Origin: Rhynchospora pubera
Lineage: Eukaryota > Streptophyta > Magnoliopsida > Poales > Cyperaceae
Length of the DNA stretch: 64,000 nucleotides
Direction of reading: 5' to 3'
Assembly (NCBI GenBank): GCA_028095005.1
Contig: JAMFTS010000044.1
Span: 1 to 64,000 of the forward strand
The notes under the pieces are model-generated. The model was not told the DNA's origin, searched no databases, and worked only from the letters and a program-made list of their open reading frames with translations. Below are positions 1-10,582 of this stretch, in pieces (position 1 is the stretch's first letter; each line of letters opens with the position of its first letter). The translations under genes and the position numbers were made by a program.

Positions 1-1085
1 AAACTAATCTCCCCTTTCGGTTCTATGATTTACTCCAAATACTCAAATCAATCTTGACTTGTTATTCCTAACTCAGACTTGCTAGATGCAGCTGTTCAAC
101 TAGAAGGTAATTAGAGAATTCAACAAGTAATTAACTCAAGCAACTATTTAATTCACAACAAACAAGGTCTCAAAACATAGCAATTCATAGCATATCAAAC
201 GAACATCATCCAAACATAGAGTTACTCTCCTAATCCTAAGGCCATAAAGAGAACTAGCCTAACATAGTACCAAAACAAACAACAAGAGACAAATAACAAT
301 AAAGATACAAGCCTATCAAATGACAAGACAAAAACATAGAGAAATAAAACCAAATACTCCTTATGCTTTGAATTACGATCTTTGAGGCGATGGGGTGATG
401 CCAGATGGTGATCTCACGTGAAGCTTCGCTGCCGTCGTCGCAAGGTTGATGATTTTCCAAAGAGTAGAGAGCAAATCGCCTTTGGAAAGGTGGAAAATGA
501 TGTAATAACCGACTCCTTTTTTCTTCAGGCCTAGTGGGGTATATATGGATGTCCCAGGTCGCAAGGATGGAAGGCTGGAGCACCAGGGCGCAAGAAATTG
601 CCAAATAATTCAGTTTCCATGTAAAAAGAGTTACCATCTGTGCTATGTCGGCAATTCTGGTCGGTCCGAACAGATGCAGAGTCGCATTGAACAAGAGGAG
701 AGAAGATAGACCGCGTGCCTGGCTGCTACAGAAGCTGGTCGGATCGAACAAGATAGCTGTTTGGGTCGACTGAGGAAAGAATGTGATGCTGCACGTGTCT
801 GGTTGCCACAAGTCTAGGTCGGATTGAACAGGTAACTGTTTGGATCGACCAAAAGAGCGAAAATAGCCTCCAATGATAGGAATGAGTCATCTAGCGCGTA
901 TGCTACGTCGGGAATCCATCTATTTGCTCCAAAATTATCATAAATCATCAAAAATCTGTACATAGAAGAGAAGAAACGACGGTAGAGCCAAATCCTGAAA
1001 AAACATAGAAATTTATTAAATAATTTGTTGGTTTGAGTCTATTTTGAGTGCCAACTACGGTCCAAATATCAATAAATATTGACTA
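1..1085. repeat. Diverged dispersed repeat, second copy at 14035-15250
   Basis: No coding potential is visible. The block shares several anchor phrases, in the same order and orientation, with 14035-15250 (and the duplicated 51905-53120): 'gcctaacatag', the stretch ending in 'aatactcctt', and a part containing 'aaaaatct(g/a)ta(c)'. Identity is low, so the two are old members of one dispersed family, probably interiors or LTRs of an LTR retrotransposon. The right end abuts a broken gypsy pol gene at about 1085-1090, where the RT reading frame stops matching, so this block probably truncated or inserted into that element. Long open frames on the minus strand here have no recognisable domain. 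Confidence 0.45.
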
Positions 1086-1089
1086 CGTC

Positions 1090-1921
1090 AGTATCCGAGA
1101 TATAAAGTAGACAGGTTTCTGCTGACCTTCTTCAATCCTCACAATAAAGTATACAAGGTTTCATCGTTCATCGATCTACTGATGATTGGTGGAGTGGCTA
1201 GATATTCTTTGATTTTTTCAAAGGCAATTTGGCACTCCTCTGACCACTGAAATTTCTTGTTCTTCCGAATTGTTTGGAAAAATGGCTGGCACACTTCGGC
1301 TGATTTCGAAATGAATCTATTGAGAGCTGTTATTCTGCCTGTTAACTCTTGAACTCCCTTTACGATTTTTGGTGGTTCCATATCCATAATTGCTTGGCAT
1401 TTGCTCGGGTGTACCTCTATCCTTCTTTCTGAAACGATAAAACCCAGGAACTTTCCACTTCCCAAGCAGAAAAAACTCTTTTTCGGGTTTAAGCGCATCC
1501 CAGCTTCTTTCATTTTTGTGAATACCTTTTCCAAATGTCGCACATGTTCTTCTCCCGAACAACTCTTGATTATCATTTCATCAATATAGGCTTACATGAT
1601 TTTGCCTATCTCTTCTTGGAACAATTTGTTAACCGTCCTTTGATATTCGGCCCCTGCATTTTTCAACACGAATGGCATGAACTTGTAACAATATATTTCT
1701 TTTTCTATAAGGAAGCTGGTTTTCTCTTTGTCTTCCGGATGCATTTTTATTTGATGATATCCCGCATATGCATCGATGATGCTTAAATGTGAAAACCCTG
1801 CTGTTGAGTCTACTAAAGCATCAATGTTCGGCAATGGGAAAGAATCTTTCAGACAAGCTTTGTTAAGGTCTGTGAAGTCGATGCATACTCTCCATTTGTT
1901 GTTGGGTTTTGGGAATACCAC
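1090..1921 (-). pseudogene. Ty3/gypsy reverse transcriptase / RNase H remnant
   Basis: The frame begins inside the RT palm (RVCIDFTDLNKA, then PLPNIDALVDSTAG, DAYAGYHQIKM, MPFVLKNAGAEYQR) and continues through the thumb (GFIVSERRIEVHPSK, then ELTGRITALNRFISKSAE) to the start of RNase H. The catalytic box that is normally Y-[VI]-D-D reads YIDE, so the second catalytic aspartate is lost. A TAA stop interrupts just before it at 1592-1594. A further frameshift near 1140 separates the end of this frame from an RNase-H-like tail (KPVYFISRIL) on another frame. The RT cannot be active. Confidence 0.88.
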
Positions 1922-1997
1922 CGGATTAGCTAGCCAAGTCGGACATACTCTCCATTTGTTGTTGCCTTTCTATTTCATCTTTCAGCTTCAGGCAATC

Positions 1998-4074
1998 TCA
2001 GGAGTGATGGCCTGAACTGCGATGATATTCACAATATGCTATCTTGTCAAACTTCTCTGCTTCTACTAATGGTTCAGGTTGTTGCAGCTCTTTGCTATCT
2101 TTGATTACATGGACTAATCGTTCCCTTGGTTCTGTGCATATATGGTAATTGGAGTATAAAGGGGCATAAGCTTCTCCCATCTTTCGGTAATTGTGCTGCT
2201 TGTATGTGGCTCCTTTAATCATTTCCGGGTTTCTTTTTATTCCAGGTGGGGATCCGCTACGATGTTGAGGTAGGGGAGAACAAATTCTTCTCATTGGTGT
2301 TGAGATGTGTCTTTCGGCGACATCCTGCCAACCCATCCTCTCTGCATCTTCTTATGCTTGTATTACTTGTTGTGCGCATTCCCTGAATTCGCGAAAAGAT
2401 TCGCAACCCCTTTTTACCAACTCGTACCTCAGATTCTTACTTCGCAGCCCTTGCAGTACTGCTGCCAATACTAATTTTTCATCAAAATCGGAAACCTTGT
2501 ATGCCTCTTCCGAGAACCTAGCGAGATATGCTCGCGAAGTTTCGAACGGTTCCTGTTTCAAGGTCATGAGGCTTGTGCATTTTAATGTTGGAGCTCTTAA
2601 TCCACCAAATCTTCCCAAGAACTTCTCAGTGAGATCATCAAAACTATTAATCGAACCTTGAGGTAATTGAGAACACCAATCCCACGCACTCTCTGTGAGG
2701 CTTGTCGGAAACACCAGACACATCACTCTTTCTGAAGCGTGTGTTATGGCCATCATTGCCCTGAAACTATTGACAAACTCTTGTGCATCTTTGGCCTTGC
2801 CTCCTGGGTATCTATCGAGGTGAGGATAATCTTTCATATCCTGAGCTTTCAGATCCATGTGTATTGTCCGAACTACGTTCGCGTCGTTGACGTACTTTGG
2901 CATGGCCTCGTGGAGATCTTTTTTCTTCTCTTTCCCTTCGTTCGAGGCTCTGAATTCTTCCCGACATTACTTCTCTATCCTCAGCTTTCTCTCGGGACCC
3001 CTGACCTTTCAATCCGAGATCCCAAAGGCTCTTGGTTTACTTGTTGTTGAACACGTATTGCTGTTGCGGGTATTGCCAAAGAGGAACTTGGGTTGGTTGG
3101 GAAGATATTTTCAGGAGGCCTTTGGATTGGTTGGGAACGCGGGGGTTCGGGTTGTTGAGATGTTCGCGTCCACGAATAAGGGTTTGGAGTATTCCATTGA
3201 GTTTGTACACCCCATGGAGATGGAGGGCCCCATTGGTAATATCCATATGGAAGTTCTGGTCTGGCATGTCCGTAAGTATTGTGTTGAAAAGGGTACTAAT
3301 CTACCCTGTTGAACTGTGGGGCTCCTTGATAAACGTACCCTTGTGGGTTCCACTGGAAGGTAGGTCGAGTCTTCCCTTCTGCTCTCCTACCCAGGTTCTG
3401 TGGGCGAAACTCATTGACATATCCGTAGTCCTGAAGGGGCGGTGTTACACCTTGTACCTTTCTCTGCTCTCGATTTTCTACTCTAGCTGGATTTAACCCC
3501 GCCGCTGGGATCGTAGTAGTTGTAAAGGCTTCTTGTAAGGTTTGCTCCACAAGACTTGCGAGATCCGCTTGGGAGAAAGATCTTTGAGTCTCTAAACTCG
3601 CTGTGCTTTTCTGCTTTGTTGTAGAATCCTCCGGTCTCTCGGATCTGGTCTCTTCGCAAGGTTGCTGTAAGGCTTGTAATATCGGATGCACCTTGGTAGG
3701 TGCTGCTTTGCCTTGTTCTTCACTAGGTTGCTGCAGAGCCTGCAAGATTGGATGTATCGGTTGATCTGTCTGTTCGGGATTAGTCAGCTGTGATGTCACT
3801 CCACTGACCGTTTTCTGTGTAGGTTTTATGTTTTGGCCTTCAGATACTCAGATTATTTGTCTGTTTTGTGTAGGTTTTGGTTCATGCAGATTTGGTTGTA
3901 CTGGTAGCTTATTAAGAGGTGCATCGTGTGATGCACTTGGTGTGAAGAGATCGATCTGTGGTTGAGATTCAGATCCGATCTTTTTGAGGGCGATTTGTTC
4001 TCTTTGCCAGGTTTACTAATAGTAAACTCCAGATCCAACCGCTTGGGTTGAATCGCTCCTCTATTTTCATTCAT
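1998..4074 (-). pseudogene. Gypsy gag polyprotein remnant
   Basis: Three main open pieces lie in order on the minus strand: a charged leader (4074-3853), a Pro/Gln-rich part (3799-3296) with two copies of a HPILQALQQP motif, and the retrotransposon gag domain (2903-2352) with signature ESAWDWCSQLPQGSINSFDD and a following KFLGRFG. A last piece (2336-1998) ends in a partial CCHC-like knuckle (YCEYHRSSGHHS). Gaps and frameshifts between pieces (about 2904-3295 and 2337-2351) break the frame. In an intact element this would be the capsid/nucleocapsid protein of the cytoplasmic virus-like particle. After the knuckle the sequence passes directly to RT, so protease is deleted. Confidence 0.8.
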
Positions 4075-4121
4075 TTCTCAGATTACCCCATGCAATTCTG
4101 GATTGCTAATGGTCGAATTCA

Positions 4122-4132
4122 GGTGGGCGCCA
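4122..4132 (-). promoter_or_regulatory. Primer-binding site of the gypsy element
   Basis: The minus strand reads TGGCGCCCACC two bases inside the 5' LTR end (TATCA at 4135-4139). TGGCGCC is a common tRNA-complementary PBS start in plant Ty3/gypsy elements. It fixes both the orientation (minus) and the inner border of the LTR. Confidence 0.75.
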
Positions 4133-4134
4133 GT

Positions 4135-4443
4135 TGATACGTATAGCTCTAGTAGAGATCAACAGATGAGAAATGCAAGAGGAGTATAAAGGGTATTTTA
4201 TTAAATTGAGATCTGTTACAATCGGTCTAACTAGCCATAACTAATTGCTGACGTCAGCCGACAACCGTTATTCCACTTGACTCTCCTAGATTCCCTCGAA
4301 ATATCTTCGGACGGAGGATCACGTGACTCTGTCGACCATCTGTCTCCCGAGTTCCCTTCGGATCTGCCTCCTGCAACTTGGGCTCTTCTTGGGTTCTCAA
4401 TTGTCTCCTCTCCTCTTGGCCGGGTCATCGACCATGCTTATCA
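4135..4443 (-). repeat. 5' LTR of the truncated gypsy element (309 bp)
   Basis: The segment runs from TGATAC on the plus strand to TTATCA, so on the minus strand it starts TGATAAGC and ends GTATCA, giving the expected TG...CA ends with a 5-bp inverted terminal match (TGATA/TATCA). The PBS lies two bases inside. No second copy of this LTR was found in the window, so the outer border is inferred from the TG/CA rule only. The 215 bp to its right (4444-4658) are AT-rich and unassigned. Confidence 0.6.
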
Positions 4444-4658
4444 AGTATATAATTAATTAATCAACTTATCATATATTCGCAGTACTCGCTACTGCAAAAT
4501 AAATAAATAATGCACGTATGGTTAAAATTCTATCTGTGTGACCCTTTCAGGATTTATTTTTGCTATGTTGGACATGGATAATAAATAACCATTTACTTCC
4601 AATAATCATAAGCGGTATCTAGCAACACGTTATGACTCCCAATTCGCATAAATAAATA

Positions 4659-6208
4659 TGTTGCAGTATAGGGATGAAAACGGACCGGATAAAATCCGCT
4701 CCAATTCGTATCCGAATCGAAAAATGTGCGTAATATCCGAACCGTATCCGTATATGAACATATCCGTATTCATATTTGTATCCGTCAAAAAATATGGTTG
4801 CGGATATGGGAAGACCAACATCCGCTCTGTATCCGTATCCGACATGGATATTATCCGTATACGATAGATATTAATTCGTTTATCCGTATCTTTAACGACA
4901 TAAGATGATTAATATAATATAATTACTTCTCTACATTAAAGAATACTTTTAATTAGCTAATACTTAACTTTTATTAGATAAATTTTCTTACAATAAATGT
5001 TTTCATTTGGACTAGTAACATAAAATTATTGTTATTTTATATTATCGAGAGGATTATATATGATAACAACACTAAAATTATATATTTTTTTTCTCTAATC
5101 GTGATGATTACACATGATTGATATACTATTTTTAATATATGATGACATTTAAGGTAACATGATATGATTTGACATTAACTAATTGACTATACTATTGGAA
5201 TTCAAAATGTGGAAAAATTGAATTTATTGATCAATCCTATTAGATTTGTGCTTATGTGATGCTTGTAATTTTAGATGGTCTCTTATTTGCTTTCACTTTT
5301 AGCCTTTTATTTTCTTCTGGTTGTGAAGTTATGTATTTATATGTTGAAAGTTGGAACCCAACAAATAAATTTGCTTACTTTGAATTTAAAGAAGTTCACT
5401 TTTAAAGTTCTAGATTGTGATCGAAGGCAATGTTATTAAGATTAATTTTCATATTTTAAAGAAATGCTCATTTGGCTAAAATTATGAAAAATAATAGATA
5501 TTCATTCACATGCACTACAACTGAACTTGATGAAGTATTAACATTGACAAAGTACTAATATAGACACTGAGTATATTGAATGTCATTATATTTATAAAAA
5601 TTGCTAATGTAAATAAATAATAAAGATTAAAAAGCAATCCGTATCCGAAAAAATATATTCGTATTCGACTCCGTATCCGATAATATTCGAACCGTATTCG
5701 TATTCGTTTAATATCTGAATCGTATTCGTATTCGTTTAATATCCGAACCGTATCCGTATCCGAACGCATCCGTATTCGTATCCGTATTCGGACAAAAATA
5801 TGGATGCGGATATGGGAAGACCAACATCCGCTCCGTATCCGATCCGTTTTCATCCCTAGTTGCAGTTTATGTTCTAGAAGTCAATAATTTAATGACTTAA
5901 ATATTAGTTTATGTTATGGATGATATTTTATCATCCGTTCCTAGGTTTATTATCGACAGACCATTCAGGTTGAGGATCTGAATTGTAGATCTTTGTGGAT
6001 CATTCTTTAGAATTACAATAATAAATCTAAACAGTCCATAATCTTGATAATTAACAAGGAACATTAATTATCATATAAGATTAGTATGCAAGTTAAGTGA
6101 TGATTAAGTTCTGCAGATCATAGGTAAGGAGTCACCAGCTTAATTGCATATGTATATGTTTTAGAACATAGTAAAGGACTTGACCCAACGAAATAAATAT
6201 ATGGATTG
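4659..6208 (+). repeat. Truncated LTR related to 13197-14034, split by a hAT element
   Basis: Joining 4659-4667 to 5867-6208 gives a plus-strand sequence that matches the minus-strand LTR at 13197-14034 from its first base for about 340 bp. The starts are TGTTGCAG here and TGTTAGAG there, both followed by a 'tagaag(t/c)caat' stretch, and similarity runs on to 'atatggattg'. At 6208 the match stops abruptly because another LTR begins. Thus an older LTR was interrupted first by the hAT element at its very tip and also by a second LTR retrotransposon. Order of the two events is not determined. Confidence 0.7.
4668..5858. mobile_element. Non-autonomous Ac/Ds-like hAT transposon
   Basis: The termini are inverted: (a)TAGGGATGAAAACGGACCGG on the left and, on the opposite strand, TAGGGATGAAAACGGATCGG on the right. 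A perfect 8-bp target-site duplication GTTGCAGT flanks it (4660-4667 and 5859-5866). The TIR resembles the CAGGGATGAAA end of maize Ac, and 8-bp duplications are the rule for hAT. Subterminal regions (about 4690-4900 and 5635-5845) are packed with degenerate 'cgtatccg' / 'cgtattcg' hexamer-like repeats in inverted orientation, as expected for transposase-binding arrays. The AT-rich centre has no transposase frame. The open frames across the ends are by-products of the repeats. Confidence 0.93.
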
Positions 6209-6776
6209 TGATAACCTACAATCTAGATCATAGATCTCAACGAAGATTTTTGATCTAGAAGAGTAGAAATTTTGTTAGCTTTATACATGGTTTCTTTTGT
6301 TACAGAATGTCTAACCCCCTTCCCTATGGAAGGGGGGTCCCTATTTATAGTCATCTGGTGGTCCCCCCTTGCGTCGGATCCTTTGTGGCCTCCTCATGTT
6401 CTCGTTTCCCTTATTCGACTGCGGCATGAAGATCGATGTGACCTCCCTCAACCTCGACATGTTCCTTTCTCGTCCGTGGCCAACGTTCATCCGTGCGAGG
6501 TTGAGTGCGAGGTTGAGTCGGGGTTCCCTCAACGACTATCGCCCAAAGGTCACATAACATCCCGTGACCGTTACGGAAAGGACATCCGTGCTCAGAAACC
6601 GTTTCCTCTAGGGGACCCACCGGTAAGGGCTCCCTTTAACGGTTCCTGACCCCACTCTGAGCGCAACGGTCTCGGGCCCACCCTCATCATAACAACTCGT
6701 GGGCTCCTTTCTCTAAAAAGGCCTTACACAAGGCTTTTCGTAACTATTAGGCCCATATCCTGATCTGACCATATCA
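6209..6776 (-). repeat. 3' LTR (568 bp) of a minus-strand LTR retrotransposon
   Basis: The minus strand starts TGATATGG at 6776 and ends GGTTATCA at 6209, with TG...CA ends and TGATA/TATCA inverted tips. A purine-rich CTCGAGGGCTAA lies immediately upstream (plus 6777-6788), which fits a polypurine tract and marks this as the 3' LTR. The five bases to its left, GATTG (6204-6208), are the predicted target duplication, because the older LTR it landed in continues past this motif in the other family member. Its partner 5' LTR was not found in the window. The antisense transposon gene that starts at 7511 sits where Tat/Ogre elements carry antisense extra ORFs. Confidence 0.6.
6315..6349 (-). promoter_or_regulatory. 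LTR TATA box with downstream 9-bp hairpin
   Basis: On the minus strand a TATAAATAG box (6341-6349) is followed a few bases downstream by a perfect hairpin, GGAAGGGGG / CCCCCTTCC around a 4-nt loop (6315-6336). This is the likely U3/R promoter of the 3' LTR, reading leftward. The hairpin would lie in or just before the transcript leader. Confidence 0.5.
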
Positions 6777-7510
6777 TTAGCCCTCGAGCTTCTGGTAAAT
6801 GTTTGCATTTTATCAGAAGTTCTTTACAGTAACTTCTAGATGACGTCATTGGGCACCAGGCGATGTTCGAGCGATGTTGGCTCGTTGGCTAAATTCTTTG
6901 AAAGGAAAAAGATGACAAAAACTGCGAGGTCCTCATAATCTGTAAGCCCTCAGGGGACGTCTGTTGATGTCCGAATCCATCCAACGCAGTCGCACAACGA
7001 GGGTTGATATTGTCGAGCCCTCATACAATATTTGGTGAATTTAATAATATAAAGAAAGAGGGCGGGGGCCACAAGATCTTCTATAGGGATCCTACAAGAT
7101 CTTCCCATCATTGCATCTTTGGGGAATCGAGTCGCGACGATTTGTCTTCTCATTGGAATTTGAAAAAGGGATACGCTCTCTTCTAGACGGGAAAACCGAA
7201 GAGACCCGTCTTTTATGTAGATCCAAAATCATTATTTGTTTCTCTCTCCATTCCCAGTATATTCACTGTGCCCCTGCAGGTGTTTTCTCCTTTCCCTTAC
7301 TCTTTCCTTTACTCTGGTGAATCCTTCATCGTTGTTTCTCTTTTCTCCTTCTTCTTCTTCTTCTGTCCTTGCCTGTCGGCGGCTACTGAATATTGGTACT
7401 AACCTTTTCTCGTTCTTGTTTTTCTTTCTATTACTTTTGTTTTTGTCATAGCTTGTTCACCTTTTCTTACTATCATTTTGTTTAAATCTCCTTTGTTGCT
7501 TAGTTCCATC
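6777..7510. other. LTR-element interior between 3' LTR and antisense gene
   Basis: Holds the putative polypurine tract (6777-6788, minus strand), then unassigned sequence, then from about 7230 a pyrimidine-rich stretch (ttctcctt, tcctttcccttactc) leading to the ATG at 7511. The pyrimidine-rich part is probably the 5' leader of the plus-strand gene. No convincing TATA box is seen for it. Short open frames here show no domain. Confidence 0.4.
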
Positions 7511-10302
7511 ATGCCTAAGAAGGTTTTCAGGAGTTCAGACTCTAAGAAAATTAGGAGTAAATTCCCAATGTCCAGAGGTTTCGAATCATATCCTTGGATT
7601 GATTCGAAAACAGCCAAGTTCAAAAGGAGTTTGGTTTTTGATGATCCAGAGGAGAGCGAGTTGCATGTGGAAGGAGCGGGCAAATTGGATCGCCCTTTTG
7701 AAACTTCGAAGGGAAGGGTGTTCTTCGCTAAATCTGCATGGTGGGGGATACGCCTACCCCTGTCGCCATTTCAATGTACGCTTCTCAATATGGTGAAGGT
7801 TCCTCCAGGCCAACTTCTTCCTGTCGCTTGGTGCTGCATCACCTCCTTTGAACGTTTGCTTACGGTGAACTTTGCGAACATAGGTTTTAAGGCTAAGGTT
7901 ACCCCTACGGTGGGGTTATTTGGATATTACTTCAAATTCTGCCGTCATAACGAATTCTGCACCATCAGAACTGTGCACCGTCTATTCGCCAATAAACCCA
8001 GGAAAATAGGGAACTGGGAGGAGAACTTCGCCTTCTGTCGAGGGACCTTAATGGATGGGATGGGCATCTGTTTGGATTGGAACATGACCTCCACTGGATT
8101 CACCAAGGTAGAATTCCCAGAACCTACCGAGGATGAATATGCCATAATAACCCATCTGGGTAGAACCTCTCAGGCGGGCTACCAGCTGTGTTGGGACGGG
8201 GGGAGCCCTGTAGCAGATGATCGCACCTTCGCTGAATGCATCGAGCCTGATGCTGGCGCAGATGAGGAGCTACCCCTGCAGCAACTTAACTATTCTCCTC
8301 CTCCTGAAGAGGAAGGGGAAGGATCACCACCGCCGATCGAGTCTCCAACTACTAAGGCTCTTCCTGTCACAAAAGCTCCTCCTGCCAAAAAGGCGCCTAC
8401 TTCCGTCCCCAAGGCCTCTGCAATGTTTAGGATTGCTAAGGGGGGCGGCTCTAAGGGTTCTAAGCCTGCTTCTTCTCGCACTTCTCAACATCCCAAAACC
8501 GCGCAAATATTTGAGAAAGCCCCAGCGGAAAGGGTGTTGGCCGAGGGAGGATCGGCGGCAAAGGAAACTAAAAAGAGAAAACGTGTCGAAGGTTCCTCGA
8601 AACATTCATCGCCAACTCCCCCAGACTTCCCTGGATCGTCCGTTGGTGGTGAATTGGCGATGCCTGCCGCACCAAGGCAGATATTCGAAAAAACATCTGG
8701 GAAGACACCTGTTGGTGAACAAACTGCGCCGGCTCATCCTTCCTCTTCTTCCCAGCGTCGCCTAACTACTCCGGATGATTCTTGGCGCACAGCTCGCGTC
8801 AGGAATATTCATGAAGATGAGAAAGTTTCTCTGCGCCTCCCTGGTATAAACGTGGATCCTTCCAAAATTCAGGTTTCACTCTTTGTTTATCTTGTTCATC
8901 CTCATCGTTCTCTCTTTTTTTTTTTTTTTTTTTTTTTAAATAACGAAGTTGCTTAAATGCATAGGTGCCTCGTCTTGTTGCCTCCCTGCATCGCGTGTCT
9001 TTGGACCTATGTCCACAAATTAGTAATTCGCTTACTGGCTTATCAATGGAGGAGAAGTTCATGCGGATGCACTCTTTACTGATGGAGTTGGGATGTCTCC
9101 AGGCGAGTGTCCATGGTCACTCTCGCAATTTTGGAAGTGCTTGGATGAAGTCGCTATCTTCTTTGGCGGAAAGGAATGCCCAAATCGACAAAGAGCTTCG
9201 CGTGCTTCGTGGAGAGCAAGAATCAGACTGGGGCTTCAAGGTGGATCTGTCGCAATTCTCGTTTGCGAACCGCGCTTCTGACGAAGACAAGGCTGAAATG
9301 ACTGCGTTGTTTGAAAAATTTGCCGCCGCCCAGGATACTTTGTTGGTTCGTGCGCAGACTGCTGAAGCGGACAAAGACCTGATGTCTGAGACGCTGAGCC
9401 GCGCCTCCCGCGTCAATGTTGACCTTCAGAATCAGCTGTCTGCAGCGCAAATATCGCTGGATCAACGCGACCAACAACTGGAGAAAGCCAAAGAGCTTAT
9501 TCTCCAACGAGATGGGGCCATATCAGATTGGAAGAAAACATGCGAGAAGGTAGCGCGCCAAGAGAAAGAGCGAATAGCTGAGTTGGCGAAGTTGAAGTTA
9601 GCCAATGAGGCTTTGGAACAGAAAACTGAGGAATTGCTGAACGAGCTTCAGAAAAAGAACCAAGAATTGGCAGGTCTTGGTGAAGAGGTGTCTCGGGTGA
9701 AGGCCGAAAAGGATCAGCTAGCGTCTGAAAAGGCCCAGCTACATTCGGAGGTTATCCAGACCTCCTCGCTGTTGCAGGAATCTTCCGTTCGTCTTGTTGA
9801 GCTGCAAGCCGAGATAGAGAGATTGAAGTCTCTCCCTGCCACTTCCAAAGGCAAAGAGATTTGTACTGATAAGGGAGAAGTCCGCTCTTCCCATGACTTT
9901 CTTCAGGCCTTCCTTCAATCCACAGGTGCCCAAGCTGCAGCTACCCGCCTCATTTGCGGGGGTCTTCATTACATGCTGAAGCTGAAATGTGATCAGCTGC
10001 GTCAATACTATCCGTTCACCCGGGAGGAGTTTGGGATTATGGACACTGCGCCAGAGCCTGACGTCGCTTTGTCGCAGTGTCGTTGGGATGAGGAAAGTGG
10101 CGATCTTATTTGCCAAGATGAGGAAGGTTACCGAGTGGTAGAGTTAGGTATGGAAGTAACAAAACCTCTCTTGACTCCTCGCTACCCCTGGTCGAGTTCT
10201 GGCGCTGTTTGGCCTTCAGACATAACTCGTCCTTCTAAGGAGGAGGTTGAAGCCGAAGACGAAGACGAGGAAGGCTCTGACGAGGAGAGGTCTGCGGGGT
10301 AA
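7511..10302 (+). pseudogene. Transposase_28-like 'gypsy-type transposon' gene, copy 1
   Basis: Two exons join in frame. Exon 1 is 7511-8872; the GT-AG intron 8873-8964 is 92 bp with a long T tract; exon 2 starts at 8965. The start at 7511 (MPKKVF) is preferred to an ATG 33 bp upstream by context only. Residues about 75-160 resemble the plant 'putative gypsy type transposon' domain (IRLPLSPF, PPGQLLPVAW, then GLFGYYFKF). A Pro/Ser-rich linker with a basic nuclear-localisation-like KETKKRKR follows, then a long coiled coil (about residues 510-750) and an acidic tail. Compared with copy 2, one G of a five-G run is missing at 10296-10299, so translation ends at 10302 instead of 10523. An in-frame TAG (CAG in copy 2) at 10413 is a second lesion. 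Function is unknown; such genes occur as extra ORFs in Tat-clade elements. Confidence 0.75.
8873..8964 (+). other. Intron of the transposon gene, copy 1
   Basis: The exon ends ...ATTCAG at 8872 and is followed by GTTTCA. The segment ends TGCATAG at 8964, and exon 2 resumes in phase 0 (GTGCCTCGT). Without splicing the frame stops shortly after the T tract. The T run before the acceptor is about 22 bases here and shorter in copy 2 (46751-46836), so it behaves as a variable mononucleotide tract. Confidence 0.75.
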
Positions 10303-10524
10303 ACACCTTTGGGGAGGCTGGGCCTGTTGCCGAATTAGCTGAAGACCTTGCTCGCCTTTCCCCGCATCATGCCGAGGGGGCAGGGTCACTTAACATTTCC
10401 GAGCAATTTGACTAGATGTTGAATGAGGAAAGGGAGTATAACTTGCTTCATCCAGATCTCCAACTAAGTGATTTTAGTCTCCCTGGTGGCTCTTTAGGCG
10501 GTGATGTAGATGGAGAGCCATGAG

Positions 10525-10582
10525 TTACTGTTCCATGTTTCATCATTTGTTGTTTACTGTTCCATGTTTCATCATTTGTTGT
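10525..10582. repeat. 29-bp tandem duplication in the 3' flank
   Basis: Two adjacent copies of a 29-bp unit (core TACTGTTCCATGTTTCATCA) lie directly after the ancestral stop codon (10521-10523). The same pair is present at 48398-48455, so it predates the large duplication. Confidence 0.85.

Larger units (their letters stand above)
1086..4443 (-). mobile_element. Truncated, internally deleted Ty3/gypsy retrotransposon
   Basis: Reading on the minus strand, the order is 5' LTR (4135-4443), PBS, gag (about 4074 to 1998), then directly the middle of reverse transcriptase (1921 to about 1090). Protease and the first part of RT are missing, and integrase and the 3' LTR are absent because another repeat begins at about 1085. 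The gag-pol order and the motif series of RT identify Ty3/gypsy. The element is dead: it has stops, frameshifts, an internal deletion and truncation. The LTR-PBS spacing of 2 nt is normal for the superfamily. Confidence 0.85.

Noticed and set aside
254..811. 185-codon minus-strand open frame
   Set aside because: No domain, low-complexity and Cys/Trp-rich wording, lies in a diverged repeat; likely chance.
4630..4908. Open frames rich in Ile/Arg/Tyr on both strands
   Set aside because: They translate the subterminal repeats of the hAT element.
8290..8605. Minus-strand frames inside the transposon gene (also 46168-46483)
   Set aside because: Shadows of the plus-strand coding sequence, which has the domain and the splice sites.
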